Source: CBDCKR01 sp964572045
Lineage (GTDB): Bacteria; Gemmatimonadota; Gemmatimonadetes; Longimicrobiales; Gaopeijiaceae
NCBI GenBank assembly: GCA_964572045.1
Contig: CAZNEI010000010.1
Location: 1-64,000 of the forward strand
DNA length: 64,000 nt
Reading direction: 5' to 3'
Below the pieces are notes generated by a model that worked only from the letters and a program-made list of their open reading frames with translations, had not been told where the DNA came from and did no database searches. Made by a program: the position numbers and the translations under genes. This document shows positions 39,739-48,886 of the stretch, one piece after another. Each line of letters begins with the position of its first letter. Within the stretch, counting starts at the first letter, position 1.

Positions 39739-41399
39739 GCCCCGGCGGCCAGTACGGCTCCCCCTTCGGCAGCCGGCTCCGGCCGGCGCATGAAGGCGAC
39801 CGCCGCCTCGATGAACGAAGCGAACAGCGGGTGGGGCGTCGTGGGACGGCTCTTGAGCTCGGGATGGAACTGGCAGCCGATGAACCAGGGGTGCGCGGGG
39901 AGCTCGACGATCTCCACCAGGCCCTCGTCGGGCGACGTGCCCGACATCAGGAGGCCGTTCCGTTCGAACAACCGCCGGTACGCGTTGTTGACCTCGTAGC
40001 GGTGACGGTGTCGCTCGCTGATCTCGCCGACCCCGTAGATGTCGTGCACCCGTGAATCGGGGCGCAGCTGGGCCGGGTATTTGCCCAGCCGCATCGTGCC
40101 GCCCTTCTCGGTCACCTTGAGCTGGGAGTCCATGAGGCAGATGACGGGATCGGCGGCGTCATCGACGAATTCGACGGAGTGGGCGCCCCGCAGGCCGCAG
40201 ACGTTTCGCGCGAACTCGATGATGGCGCACTGAAGGCCCAGGCAGATCCCGAAGAACGGCAGGCCGTTCTCACGGGCCCACCGGATCGCCATGAGCATCC
40301 CCTCGACGCCGCGCTCCCCGAACCCCCCCGGTATCAGAAGCCCGTCGAATCCTTGGAGGTGGTCCAGGTCCCCGGCTTGGTGGCGCTCCGAGGACACCCA
40401 CTCGATGTCGACCTTCACGTCGTTCGCGATGCCGCCGTGGACAAGTCCTTGCTGCACCGACTTGTAGGCGTCCACGAGCTCGGTGTACTTGCCCACCACG
40501 GCGATTCTCACGGTGCCCGCCGACGGCTCTGTGATCCGCTCGACGATCGAGCTCCACTCCTTGAGTTTGGTGGGCGGAGCCTTGACGCCGAGCAGGTCCA
40601 GGACCACGTCGTCGAGCCGCTGCCGCCACAGCTCCAGCGGAACCTGGTAGATCGTCTTGACGTCGCGGGTTTCGATGACGCCGCTCAACGGCACGTTCGT
40701 GAACAGGGCGATCTTCCGCTTGATGCTGTCGTCGAGCGCGTGCTCGGACCGGCAGACGAGGATGTCGGGCTGAATCCCGGTCTGCATGAGCTCGCGCACG
40801 GAGTGTTGCGTGGGCTTGGTCTTCAGCTCGCCCACCGCCGCGATGTAGGGGACAAGGGTGAGGTGGATGAAGATGACGTTCCCCCGCCCCTCGTCCTGGC
40901 GGAACTGCCGGAACGCCTCCAGAAACGGAAGGCTCTCGATGTCGCCGACCGTGCCCCCGATCTCGGTGATCACCACGTCGTGCTCGGGAGCCAGAAGCCG
41001 CAGGCGCCTCTTGATCTCGTCGGTGATGTGCGGGATGACCTGCACCGTGGAGCCCAGGTATTCCCCCTTGCGCTCCTTGTTGATGACCTCCTGATAGATG
41101 CGGCCGGTCGTGACGTTGTTCGCTTGCGAGAGCGACTCGTCGATGAAGCGCTCGTAGTGTCCCAGGTCGAGGTCCGTCTCGGCTCCGTCGTCGGTGACGT
41201 AGACCTCTCCGTGCTGGAACGGCGACATCGTTCCGGGATCCACGTTGATGTACGGATCGAACTTCTGGATCGTGACTCGCAAGCCGCGATCCTTGAGGAT
41301 CCGGCCGAGCGATGCCGCCGTGATTCCCTTTCCGAGAGAAGAGACCACGCCGCCGGTCACGAAGATGTACTTGGTCCGCTCAACGTGAGGTTCGGTCAT
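39735..41399 (-). CDS. pyrG: CTP synthase
   Basis: 554 residues, full length. The N-terminal synthase domain begins IFVTGGVVSSLGKGITAASL and has KFDPYINVDPGTMSPFQHGEV; the C-terminal glutamine amidotransferase has the nucleophile Cys in FFGICLGLQCAI and the HPE triad segment QFHPEL. It makes CTP from UTP and glutamine; CTP is then used by KdsB, which explains the kdsB-pyrG-kdsA order. Starts 2 bp after kdsB. Confidence 0.97.
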   Translation of the reverse strand: MTEPHVERTKYIFVTGGVVSSLGKGITAASLGRILKDRGLRVTIQKFDPYINVDPGTMSPFQHGEVYVTDDGAETDLDLGHYERFIDESLSQANNVTTGRIYQEVINKERKGEYLGSTVQVIPHITDEIKRRLRLLAPEHDVVITEIGGTVGDIESLPFLEAFRQFRQDEGRGNVIFIHLTLVPYIAAVGELKTKPTQHSVRELMQTGIQPDILVCRSEHALDDSIKRKIALFTNVPLSGVIETRDVKTIYQVPLELWRQRLDDVVLDLLGVKAPPTKLKEWSSIVERITEPSAGTVRIAVVGKYTELVDAYKSVQQGLVHGGIANDVKVDIEWVSSERHQAGDLDHLQGFDGLLIPGGFGERGVEGMLMAIRWARENGLPFFGICLGLQCAIIEFARNVCGLRGAHSVEFVDDAADPVICLMDSQLKVTEKGGTMRLGKYPAQLRPDSRVHDIYGVGEISERHRHRYEVNNAYRRLFERNGLLMSGTSPDEGLVEIVELPAHPWFIGCQFHPELKSRPTTPHPLFASFIEAAVAFMRRPEPAAEGGAVLAAGA

Positions 41400-41401
41400 C
41401 G

Positions 41402-42181
41402 CTATTTCGTCGGCTGAAGATTGTCGATCCTGGCCAGCTTCTGTTCCATCCGAACCGCGTCGGCGGGCGTGTCGACGCCCGGGTCCGCCTGACCCACGAC
41501 GGCAACGCCGATGCGCAGGCCCGCCTCGAGCGGCCTCAGCTGCTCCAACTGCTCCAGGCGCTCGAGCGTGGACGGCGCCAGCGCCACGCACCGGGCCAGC
41601 GCGTCGGGCGCGTAGGCATAGATGCCGATGTGGCGCAAGAACGGCTCCCTTTCAAGGTCCTCGCGATCCGGCTTCCTGTCCCGCATGTAGGGAATCGGCG
41701 CGCGTGAGAAGTAGAGCGCCCTTCCTCCCCCGGCCCGTACGACCTTCACGGCCGAGGGATCCTTGCGGGTGGCCTCGTCCATGAGCGGGGTGGCGCACGT
41801 CCCGATCTCCCACGCATCGTCGCGGACCAGGGAGATGGCAGCCGCCAGGTGCAGCTCCCTCAGGAGTGGCTCGTCCCCCTGGATGTTGGCGACCACGTCG
41901 AAGCCCTCGAACGCCGGCCGCCGGGCCACCTCAGCCACGCGATCGGTTCCCGAAGGGTTCTCGACCGAGGTCATCTCGACCGGAGCCCCCATCGCCAGGC
42001 ACACGTCGGCCACCTCTTGACTGTCGGTGGCCACCACGGCGTGATCGAGTACCCGCATCGTCGCGACCCGGCGCCATACCCATTCGATCAGGGGCCTACC
42101 GAGGAGCGGGTAGAGGGGCTTGTTGGGGAGGCGGGTAGAGGCAAGCCGCGCCGGCACGACGCCGAGAACGCGGCCCCTCAT
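41402..42181 (-). CDS. kdsB: 3-deoxy-manno-octulosonate cytidylyltransferase (CMP-Kdo synthetase)
   Basis: 259 residues. Nucleotide-binding start VVPARLASTRLPNKPLYPLLGRPLIEWV, then VVATDSQEVADVC, NPSGTDRVAEVA, NIQGDEPLL, YFSRAPIPYMRD and RHIGIYAYAPDALARCVAL. It activates Kdo as CMP-Kdo for transfer to lipid A. It is the first gene of the envelope run; 132 bp separate it from pabA/trpG upstream. The C-terminal part (ADAVRMEQKLA) is complete. Confidence 0.95.
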   Translation of the reverse strand: MRGRVLGVVPARLASTRLPNKPLYPLLGRPLIEWVWRRVATMRVLDHAVVATDSQEVADVCLAMGAPVEMTSVENPSGTDRVAEVARRPAFEGFDVVANIQGDEPLLRELHLAAAISLVRDDAWEIGTCATPLMDEATRKDPSAVKVVRAGGGRALYFSRAPIPYMRDRKPDREDLEREPFLRHIGIYAYAPDALARCVALAPSTLERLEQLEQLRPLEAGLRIGVAVVGQADPGVDTPADAVRMEQKLARIDNLQPTK

Positions 42182-42313
42182 CGGTCCCTTGGGGGACGCG
42201 AGGCGAAGCCCGACGATGCAAGGATCACGCCCGTCAAGATATCCGAGGCCGACGTGGGGAGCAACGGCCCCGGGCGCCAGCGGGTGCGATGCCCCCCTGC
42301 GTGGTGCCGGCCC

Positions 42314-42889
42314 CTAGAGGGCGAGGAAATTGGCAAGCAGAACCTTGCCGTGCTCGGAGAAGTGGGACTCCGGATGGAACTGGACCCCCCACAGGGGAAG
42401 CTCCAGGTGCCGCATCGCCTGGACCTCGGTTCGGCCCCCTTCGGCGTCGCTCCAGGCCACGGGAACGAGCGCCTCGGGCAACGAGGGCTCATCGGTGACG
42501 AGGGAATGGTAGCGGGCCGCGGTGAACGGAGACGGAATGCTCTCGAAGATCCCCTCCCCCGTGTGCTTCACCAGCGTCGTCTTGCCGTGCATGACGCGGT
42601 CGGCCCGGACCGTGACCCCGCCGAACGCCTCGCCCAGCGCCTGGTGGCCGAGGCAGACGCCCAGGATCGGAACGCGAGGCCCGAGGATCCTGAACAGATC
42701 GATGCTGACGCCGGCCTCCTGCGGCGTGCAGGGGCCCGGAGAGACGACCACGCGATCGGGGTCCAGAGCGGCGATCTCCTCCACGGACCGTTCGTCGTTG
42801 CGGACCACGCAGATCTCCGCCCCCAGCTCACCCAGGTGCTGCACCAGGTTGAAGGTGAAGGAGTCGTAGTTGTCGAGGACGAGCACCAT
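42314..42889 (-). CDS. Anthranilate/aminodeoxychorismate synthase component II
   Basis: 191-residue class I glutamine amidotransferase. VLVLDNYDSFTFNLVQHLGELG at the start, VVSPGPCTPQEAG, the nucleophile Cys in ILGVCLGHQALGEAFGG and the WGVQFHPES triad motif. It supplies ammonia to a chorismate-using partner (TrpE or PabB). Neither partner is next to it, so TrpG and PabA cannot be told apart; the same subunit often serves both. ATG 42889 is used; an upstream in-frame codon at 42907 would add six residues. Confidence 0.92.
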   Translation of the reverse strand: MVLVLDNYDSFTFNLVQHLGELGAEICVVRNDERSVEEIAALDPDRVVVSPGPCTPQEAGVSIDLFRILGPRVPILGVCLGHQALGEAFGGVTVRADRVMHGKTTLVKHTGEGIFESIPSPFTAARYHSLVTDEPSLPEALVPVAWSDAEGGRTEVQAMRHLELPLWGVQFHPESHFSEHGKVLLANFLAL

Positions 42890-43126
42890 GGTCTGCGCAC
42901 GGGCCAACGCGACGGTCAGGGAGCTCCGAGCCTCGCGGCCGTCGCTCGGGGAGACGGAACAAGATATCGAAATGGAGCGCCGCGTCGACTCGCAGGGCCT
43001 CCGGTAGGCCCGAGAATGTCACGCGATCCCGTGCGTCGCGGGGCCGGGGTTCGGGGTGCGTGAGGTGGGGCGCCGTATCGGGCCGGCAGCGGAGGCCTGA
43101 GGCACGCACCCGATCGCGCGACGCCC

Positions 43127-44929
43127 CTAGAAGTCCACCGGACGGAGGTAAGACTCTCCGATGGCGCTGGAGGAGAGCATCGCCACCGTGGGCAGCTCCC
43201 TCTTCCAGTGGGTCGAGGACAGGAGCCGCCACACGCGGTCGACCTCCGCCTTCGCGAAACCGGAGCCCTTGAGTTCATCGGCGCGGTACCCCTTCAGCAG
43301 CCAGTGGAGGATGGGGTCCGCACGATGGTAGGAGATGCCCAGCTCGTCTTCGTCGTGCACGCCCCGCACCAGATCGGCCGAGGCGGGCTTGTCGACGATC
43401 ACGTCGGGGATGCCGAGATGCCGCGCAAGGGCCCATACCTGGGTCTTGAAGAGGTCGCCGAGGGGATTGATCGGCGGAGAGTCGTCGGCATGCCAGGTGT
43501 AGTAGCCGAGAAGCCGTTCCGACTTGTTGCCCGTACCCAGCGGAAGCGCCCGCAGCTTGGCCGACTGGTCGAAGAGGATGACCGAGCGGAGGCGCGCCGC
43601 GAGGTTCCCCCGGCGCAGAGGCGAGAGGTCCGGCTCGTGGCTCTGCACGTAGGCGTCGACGGGACCCGTGATCTCGATCGTGCGGCCCTGGGCGCCGGTG
43701 GCCTTCAGCATGAGCGCGGCATGGTCCAGGCTTTCCTGACTCGACGTGGAGTAGGGCAGTCTGAAGCCGACGACGTTCTCGGGGCCGAGGGCGCGCACGG
43801 CCAGCGAGAACGAGACGCTGGAGTCCACACCGCCCGAGAGCCCCACCACCACCCTCTTGAAGCCGCGGCGGGTCGCCACTTCCTCCCGGATGAACTCCAG
43901 GAGCACCCTCTCGACCAGCGCCATGTCGAGGTCGAGGACCGATCCGTCGTCGGGATCGAGGGGAGGATGAGGCGCGCCGGCCGAGAGATCGGAGGCCGGA
44001 GCCTCCCGAGCCGGCTCCTCGTGGCCCAGGTCGCCGATTCCGGCGCCGGGCTCCCGGGAGCGGGTCAGCGCGCTCTGGAGGTTGGGCAGCATCTGCTTCA
44101 GGTCCGCCAACAGGGGCGACTCGGCTCGGGCCCGGTCGATCGCCGAGGGCGCCAGCGACACGACCGTCACCCCCTCCTCGAACAGAGGGCCGCGGCCCAG
44201 GACCCGCCCGTCGGGTCCCACGGCCATCGATCCACCTGGGAACACCTTGCCGCCCTCCGACCCGATGAGCTGGCTCACGACGGCGAAGACCCCGTGCTCC
44301 ACCGCCGCCGCAGGCAGGAGCGCATCCCAACGGCGCAGGTTCTCGGGGCGCCCCTGGCTGCTGGGAGTCAGGTCCCGGGCCGGAGAAGCGCTCACGGCGA
44401 TGATGAGCTCGGCACCCCCGAGGGCCAGGATCGTGGCCGGCAGGGAGTGCCACATCTCTTCGCAGATCAGCATGCCTGCACGCGCCCAGCGCGTATCGAA
44501 TGCACGGACCTCCCGGCCCGGCTCCACGAACCGGGCTTCGTCGAAGAGGCCGTAGGTGGGGACGAACATCTTGCGGTGGACGTGGACCGGCTCGTAGCCG
44601 CGCTTCCCGGGGCTGAAGTATCCGACGCTGTTGTGCAGGCTTCTCCGGTGGCGTTCGTAGAAGCCGAGCACGACGTCCGGAGCCCCCCGAGGCGGACTCC
44701 CGAGGCCCCCGACGATCTCGTCGACGGAGCGGGCCGCCTCGGCCACGCCTCCCTCCAGGAAGTACCCGCTCGTCGCCGCTTCCGGAAAGACGAGCAGATC
44801 GAGCGTGCCGGCGTGGTCCCTCGCCAACCCGCCAATCCCGGCCAGATTGACATCCACGGCGGCCTTGGAGGGCTTGAACTGGGCCAGTCCCACCCTGAGG
44901 TGGGCCGGCCCGACCGATCGCTTCATCAC
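43127..44929 (-). CDS. nadE: Glutamine-dependent NAD+ synthetase
   Basis: 600 residues in two domains. The N-terminal nitrilase-type glutaminase has Glu in VFPEAATSGYF, Lys in HRKMFVPTYG and Cys in LICEEMWHS. The C-terminal ATP-dependent synthetase has the P-loop VVGLSGGVDSSVS and GTGNKSERLLGYYTWHADDS. It amidates nicotinate adenine dinucleotide to NAD+. Both active sites are intact. Single gene, divergent from the S41 protease gene across 154 bp. Confidence 0.95.
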   Translation of the reverse strand: MMKRSVGPAHLRVGLAQFKPSKAAVDVNLAGIGGLARDHAGTLDLLVFPEAATSGYFLEGGVAEAARSVDEIVGGLGSPPRGAPDVVLGFYERHRRSLHNSVGYFSPGKRGYEPVHVHRKMFVPTYGLFDEARFVEPGREVRAFDTRWARAGMLICEEMWHSLPATILALGGAELIIAVSASPARDLTPSSQGRPENLRRWDALLPAAAVEHGVFAVVSQLIGSEGGKVFPGGSMAVGPDGRVLGRGPLFEEGVTVVSLAPSAIDRARAESPLLADLKQMLPNLQSALTRSREPGAGIGDLGHEEPAREAPASDLSAGAPHPPLDPDDGSVLDLDMALVERVLLEFIREEVATRRGFKRVVVGLSGGVDSSVSFSLAVRALGPENVVGFRLPYSTSSQESLDHAALMLKATGAQGRTIEITGPVDAYVQSHEPDLSPLRRGNLAARLRSVILFDQSAKLRALPLGTGNKSERLLGYYTWHADDSPPINPLGDLFKTQVWALARHLGIPDVIVDKPASADLVRGVHDEDELGISYHRADPILHWLLKGYRADELKGSGFAKAEVDRVWRLLSSTHWKRELPTVAMLSSSAIGESYLRPVDF

Positions 44930-45083
44930 GGGGGCTCCTGGACTTCGACAGGCCGACGACGTCTCTTCAAGCTAAGGAGTCGGAGGTCCAAGTCGTAGGC
45001 CCCCGGCCTCGCGAGGGAACGAGGCCCTTGGTCGGGGTTAGAATCCGGCCGGGCAAGCACTCGAGGCCACCCAAAGAGGACTC

Positions 45084-46712
45084 ATGCACCGGAAGATCTT
45101 CGTCTGCCTGTCGGCGATCGCCCTCGCCGTGGCGCTCCCCGCCGCCGCCCAATCCTCGAGTGAGGCGGAGCGCCGCCGGACCGGGGACCAGGATGTGGTC
45201 TCCGGCGGGGCGCAGACGTTCCTGGGCGCCTTCCAGGCGATTCGCGACTACGGCCTCCAGATCCTGGCCGACTCGGCCCTGTGGGATCGCGCCGTGGACG
45301 GGCTCATCCGGGAGCTCGACGATCCCTACGCCCAGGTCTTCAACCCTGAGGAGTTCGCGGAGTTTCGCGAGAGCAACACCGGGAACTACGCCGGGATCGG
45401 CGTGCAGATCACCAACCTGAACGAGGCGATCACGATCACCGCGGTGTTCCGGGGCACACCGGCCGAACGAGCCGGACTTCAGGTCGGAGACCTCATCATC
45501 GCCGTCAACGACGTGAGCACGGAGGGCTGGACCACGAGGATCGTCTCGGACTCCATCCGAGGCCGGGTGGGCACGCCGGTGAGGCTGGCGATCGCGCGAC
45601 AGGGCCTCATGGCGCCGCTGACCCCGAGCATCCTCCGAGACAGCGTGCACGTCTCCGCCGTGGCATCGGGCCTCGTGGGCATGGGCGTCGGATACATCGA
45701 CCTCGACCGCGTGGCTCGGTCCTCGTCCGAGGAGGTCGAGGCGGCCCTCCAGGAGTTCGAGACGGCCCGCGGCGTGATCTTGGATCTGAGAGGAAACCCG
45801 GGAGGCTACCTCGACGAGTCGCTCAGAATCGGTGACCTCTTTCTCGACCCGGGCCTCCGGCTCGCGAGCGCCGAGAGCCGCGTGCCGGGCCAAACCGGCA
45901 GGAACCAGGATGAGGTCTGGAACGCCCAGACGTCCGACAGGATTCCGGGCAAGCCGGTCGTGGTGCTCGTCGATCGGTTCTCTGCCTCGGCCTCCGAGAT
46001 CGTGGCCGGGGCGCTCCAGGACCACGATCGGGCCCTCGTGCTCGGAGAGCGCACCTTCGGCAAGGGTGTCTTCCAGAACGTCTTCCAGCTCAACAAGGAT
46101 CGGCATCTGCGGCTGACCACCGGCGAGTGGTTCACGCCCTTGGGGCGCTCCCTTCACCGCCCCCGCACCGGACAGGGTCGGCCCTTCGCCGAGGACCCCG
46201 ACACGTTTCCGGTCGTCACGACGCCGGCCGGCCGTGAGCTGATCGCGGGCGGCGGGGTCTTCGTGGATCTTCGGATCGCCAACGACACGCTGACCCTGGC
46301 CGAGCGCGGCCTGCAGTCGCAGGCGGCCCGCGATGAGGTGCCGCTCGCGCTCCGGATCGAGGAGGTCGCCTTCTCCGAGGCCGAAGCGCGGCGGGAGGCG
46401 GGCGAGGAGCCCGCGATGGATCCGGCTGCGATGCAGGAGTTTCTCGCGGCCCTCGGACGCGAGGGGGTCGAATCCCGATACCTCGAGAACCCGGAGGTCA
46501 TCGACTACCTGGAATGGCGCGTGTCGCAGAGGATCGCCGAGCGCATGGACCGGATCGGCCGCGCCATGGAGATCCGGTCCGAGCGCGACCCGGTCCTCGC
46601 CCACGCGATCGGGCTCTTGGAGGAAGCGGCCACCCAGACCGAACTCTATGCGGCCGCCGAGCGGCTGAAGCAGACGATCGAGAACGGCGAGGAGAGTCCC
46701 GCGCCGAGGTAG
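45084..46712 (+). CDS. S41-family C-terminal processing protease
   Basis: 542 residues. A Sec signal (MHRKIFVCLSAIALAVALPAAAQ) leads into a PDZ domain (GIGVQITNLNEAITITAVFRGTPAERAGLQVGDLIIAVND) and the protease core: substrate cradle GVILDLRGNPGGYLDESL, nucleophile Ser in VDRFSASASEIVAG and Lys in GERTFGKGVFQ. The C-terminal helical extension is acidic. Acts in the periplasm on protein C-termini. A TAGAAT hexamer at 45039-45044 is a possible -10 box 40 bases ahead of the ATG. It converges on xerD, 28 bp away. Confidence 0.9.
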   Translation: MHRKIFVCLSAIALAVALPAAAQSSSEAERRRTGDQDVVSGGAQTFLGAFQAIRDYGLQILADSALWDRAVDGLIRELDDPYAQVFNPEEFAEFRESNTGNYAGIGVQITNLNEAITITAVFRGTPAERAGLQVGDLIIAVNDVSTEGWTTRIVSDSIRGRVGTPVRLAIARQGLMAPLTPSILRDSVHVSAVASGLVGMGVGYIDLDRVARSSSEEVEAALQEFETARGVILDLRGNPGGYLDESLRIGDLFLDPGLRLASAESRVPGQTGRNQDEVWNAQTSDRIPGKPVVVLVDRFSASASEIVAGALQDHDRALVLGERTFGKGVFQNVFQLNKDRHLRLTTGEWFTPLGRSLHRPRTGQGRPFAEDPDTFPVVTTPAGRELIAGGGVFVDLRIANDTLTLAERGLQSQAARDEVPLALRIEEVAFSEAEARREAGEEPAMDPAAMQEFLAALGREGVESRYLENPEVIDYLEWRVSQRIAERMDRIGRAMEIRSERDPVLAHAIGLLEEAATQTELYAAAERLKQTIENGEESPAPR

Positions 46713-46740
46713 CCGACCTCGCCCCTCCGCATCCCGCGTC

Positions 46741-47640
46741 TCAGGACCGGGGGTGATACTTCCGGTGCACGCTGCGCAGATAGTCGCGATCCAGGTGCGT
46801 GTAGATCTGCGTCGTCGAGATGTCCACGTGACCGAGCAGCTCCTGCACCGATACGAGGTCGGCACCCCCCTCCAGGAGGTGCGTAGCGAACGTGTGCCGG
46901 AGCGTGTGCGGCGACACCTTCTTGTCCAGGCCCGCGGTCCTCGCGGCCTCGCGGACCAGGCTCCAGATCGAGGTACGGGAGAGGCCTCGACCCGTCCGGC
47001 TCAGAAACACGTGGCCTCCGCTCCTGCCCCGGTCGAAGCGAGCCCGAACGTCGTTCAGATACCGGCGCAGGGCAACGCGCGCCGGCTCTCCGAGGGGCAC
47101 GATGCGCTCCTTCGCCCCCTTCCCCGACACCGTGCACAGGCCGAGCTTGAGATCGACCGTCGCGAGCTTCAATCCCACGAGCTCCGATACCCGGACTCCT
47201 GTGGCGTAGAGAACCTCGAGAATCGCCTTGTCGCGCCAATAGACGGGAGAATCGACGCTGGGAGCCTCCAGGAGCTTGAGGACCTCCTCGTAGCTGAGCA
47301 CGTCGGGCAGCGGGCGGCCCACCCTGGGGCTTGCGAGCCCTTCGGTCGGGTCGTGTTGGATGACGCCCTCCTCGAGGAGGAAGCCGAAGTAGGTCCGGAG
47401 CGCCGATTGAGCCCGGCGCACCGTGGTGGGCGCCAACCCCAGTCCACCGAGGTGTAGCACGTAGTCCCGCACGTCGGCGGCCGCGACGCTTCGGGGCTCC
47501 GGCCTCCCCTCCCTGGCCACGAACTCGACGAACCGCAGCAGGTCGCGGCGGTATGCGTCCACCGTGAGCGGCGAGAGGCCCCGTTCGAAGTTCAGGTGGT
47601 CGATGTACGGCTCGACCAGAAAGGCGGCACCGGAATCCAT
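46741..47640 (-). CDS. xerD: Tyrosine recombinase XerD-like
   Basis: 299 residues, normal for XerC/XerD. N-terminal SAM-like core-binding domain (LNFERGLSPLTVDAYRRDLLRFVEF) and the catalytic domain with Arg in ATGVRVSELVGL, Lys in VSGKGAKERIVPL, HTLRHTFATHLLEGGAD (His-x2-Arg), GHVDISTTQIYTH with the nucleophile Tyr. It resolves chromosome dimers at dif with a partner. No integrase context or att site is visible, so it is a housekeeping gene, last in the fab operon run, 9 bp after dedA. Confidence 0.9.
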   Translation of the reverse strand: MDSGAAFLVEPYIDHLNFERGLSPLTVDAYRRDLLRFVEFVAREGRPEPRSVAAADVRDYVLHLGGLGLAPTTVRRAQSALRTYFGFLLEEGVIQHDPTEGLASPRVGRPLPDVLSYEEVLKLLEAPSVDSPVYWRDKAILEVLYATGVRVSELVGLKLATVDLKLGLCTVSGKGAKERIVPLGEPARVALRRYLNDVRARFDRGRSGGHVFLSRTGRGLSRTSIWSLVREAARTAGLDKKVSPHTLRHTFATHLLEGGADLVSVQELLGHVDISTTQIYTHLDRDYLRSVHRKYHPRS

Positions 47641-47649
47641 AGCCCGCCC

Positions 47650-48300
47650 CTACGGCCCTTCGGAGTTCCGGTCGCTCTCGGGCGGCGGGGCGCGGCCGAT
47701 GCGGCGGCGGGATCGGTGCCACCAGAACGCGACGGCGCCGAAAAGGACCGTGGCGATCACCGCGAGCGTCAGGTTCACCTGGGACTGGAGCTCCAGCACA
47801 TGCTCGAGGTTCTGCCCGGCGAGGTAGCCCGCCCACACGAGGATCCCGTACCAGATGCCCGAAGCTACGAATATGAGAACGGCGACCGGGAGGGGTCTCT
47901 GACGGGATACGCCGGCGAAGACGGGGACCACGGCTCTCAGGCCGGGCAGGAAGCGCGTGTAGAAGATCGCAGGCGCCCCCCATCGCCGATAAAAGCGGCG
48001 GACCGTCTTGAGCTGGTCCGGATTCAGGACCCACCTGCCGGCCCGGGTCCGAAAGAACGCGGATCCGTAGCGGTACCCCGCCGCGTAGATCGCCAGGGCC
48101 GACAGCGCGTTCGCCACCCAGGTAACGACGAAGACGACGGCCCCGTCGGCCCGTCCCCGCGCCGCGAGGAACCCTCCCAGAACCACAAACGTGTCGGCCG
48201 GAACGGGCGGCACGATGTTCTCGAGCGCGGCCCCGAGCCCGAGCAGGACGTAGACGGCGAACGGGGGAGCCCTGTCGAGTAGGCCTAGGAGCTGATCCAC
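47650..48300 (-). CDS. DedA-family membrane protein
   Basis: 216 residues with four to five membrane segments. Family signatures: ENIVPPVPADTFVVLGGFLAARG near the start, FYRRWGAPAIFYTRFLPGLRAVVPVFAGVSR in the middle and GIWYGILVWAGYLAG later. DedA/DTT-domain proteins recycle undecaprenyl phosphate or other lipid carriers by flipping them across the inner membrane. The C-terminus is basic and soluble. It lies 63 bp after ispF, and both undecaprenyl recycling and isoprenoid synthesis fit together. Confidence 0.88.
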   Translation of the reverse strand: MDQLLGLLDRAPPFAVYVLLGLGAALENIVPPVPADTFVVLGGFLAARGRADGAVVFVVTWVANALSALAIYAAGYRYGSAFFRTRAGRWVLNPDQLKTVRRFYRRWGAPAIFYTRFLPGLRAVVPVFAGVSRQRPLPVAVLIFVASGIWYGILVWAGYLAGQNLEHVLELQSQVNLTLAVIATVLFGAVAFWWHRSRRRIGRAPPPESDRNSEGP

Positions 48301-48363
48301 TCGATCAGGGCGAGTGCGGAGGCCGCCCGGGGGCGTGCAGCCGGTCCATAGCCTGTCCTCCTT

Positions 48364-48855
48364 CTACGGATCGTCGGGCTCTCCGAGGGACTCCAGGAGC
48401 GCCACGGCGTGCACGGCCATGCCCTCCCCGCGCCCGATCCAGCCCATGCCCTCGTTGGTCTTGCCCTTGATCGACACGGCATCGGGGCGAAGCCCGAGGA
48501 CGCCCCCCAGCCGCCGCCGCATCGCCTCGGAGTGAGGCCCGATCTTGGGGCGTTCGCAGATGACGGTCACGTCGATGTTGCGGACTCCGTATCCGCAGGC
48601 TTCGACCACACGGGCCGCCCGGGCGAGCAGATCCATGGAGTCGGCGTCCTTCCATCGGGCGCCCTCGGGGGGGAAGTGGCGCCCGATATCTCCCGCGGAG
48701 GCGGCTCCCAGGAGCGCGTCCACGATGGCGTGCGCCACGGCGTCTCCATCGGAGTGCCCCGCGAGGCCCGGATGGTCGGGAATCTCGACGCCCCCCAGGA
48801 CGAGCCGGCGGCCCGGTGCGAAACGGTGGGAGTCGTATCCGTGGCCGATCCTCAT
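48364..48855 (-). CDS. ispF: 2-C-methyl-D-erythritol 2,4-cyclodiphosphate synthase
   Basis: 163 residues, full length. RIGHGYDSHRFAPGR holds the Asp and His zinc ligands, LVLGGVEIPDHPGLAGHSDGD and HAIVDALLGAASAGDIGRHFP follow, and the C-terminal KGKTNEGMGWIGRGEGMAVHAVALL is diagnostic. It is a step of the MEP pathway for isopentenyl diphosphate. No ispD is adjacent, which is often its partner. It lies 31 bp after fabF. Confidence 0.95.
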   Translation of the reverse strand: MRIGHGYDSHRFAPGRRLVLGGVEIPDHPGLAGHSDGDAVAHAIVDALLGAASAGDIGRHFPPEGARWKDADSMDLLARAARVVEACGYGVRNIDVTVICERPKIGPHSEAMRRRLGGVLGLRPDAVSIKGKTNEGMGWIGRGEGMAVHAVALLESLGEPDDP

Positions 48856-48886
48856 GGCGCCCCCGATCCCCGACCTCCGGCCCGGC

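Noticed and set aside
46741..47640. Tyrosine recombinase as a sign of a mobile element
   Set aside because: Length and motifs are those of XerD, it sits in a housekeeping run, and no att repeats, tRNA or phage genes are near.
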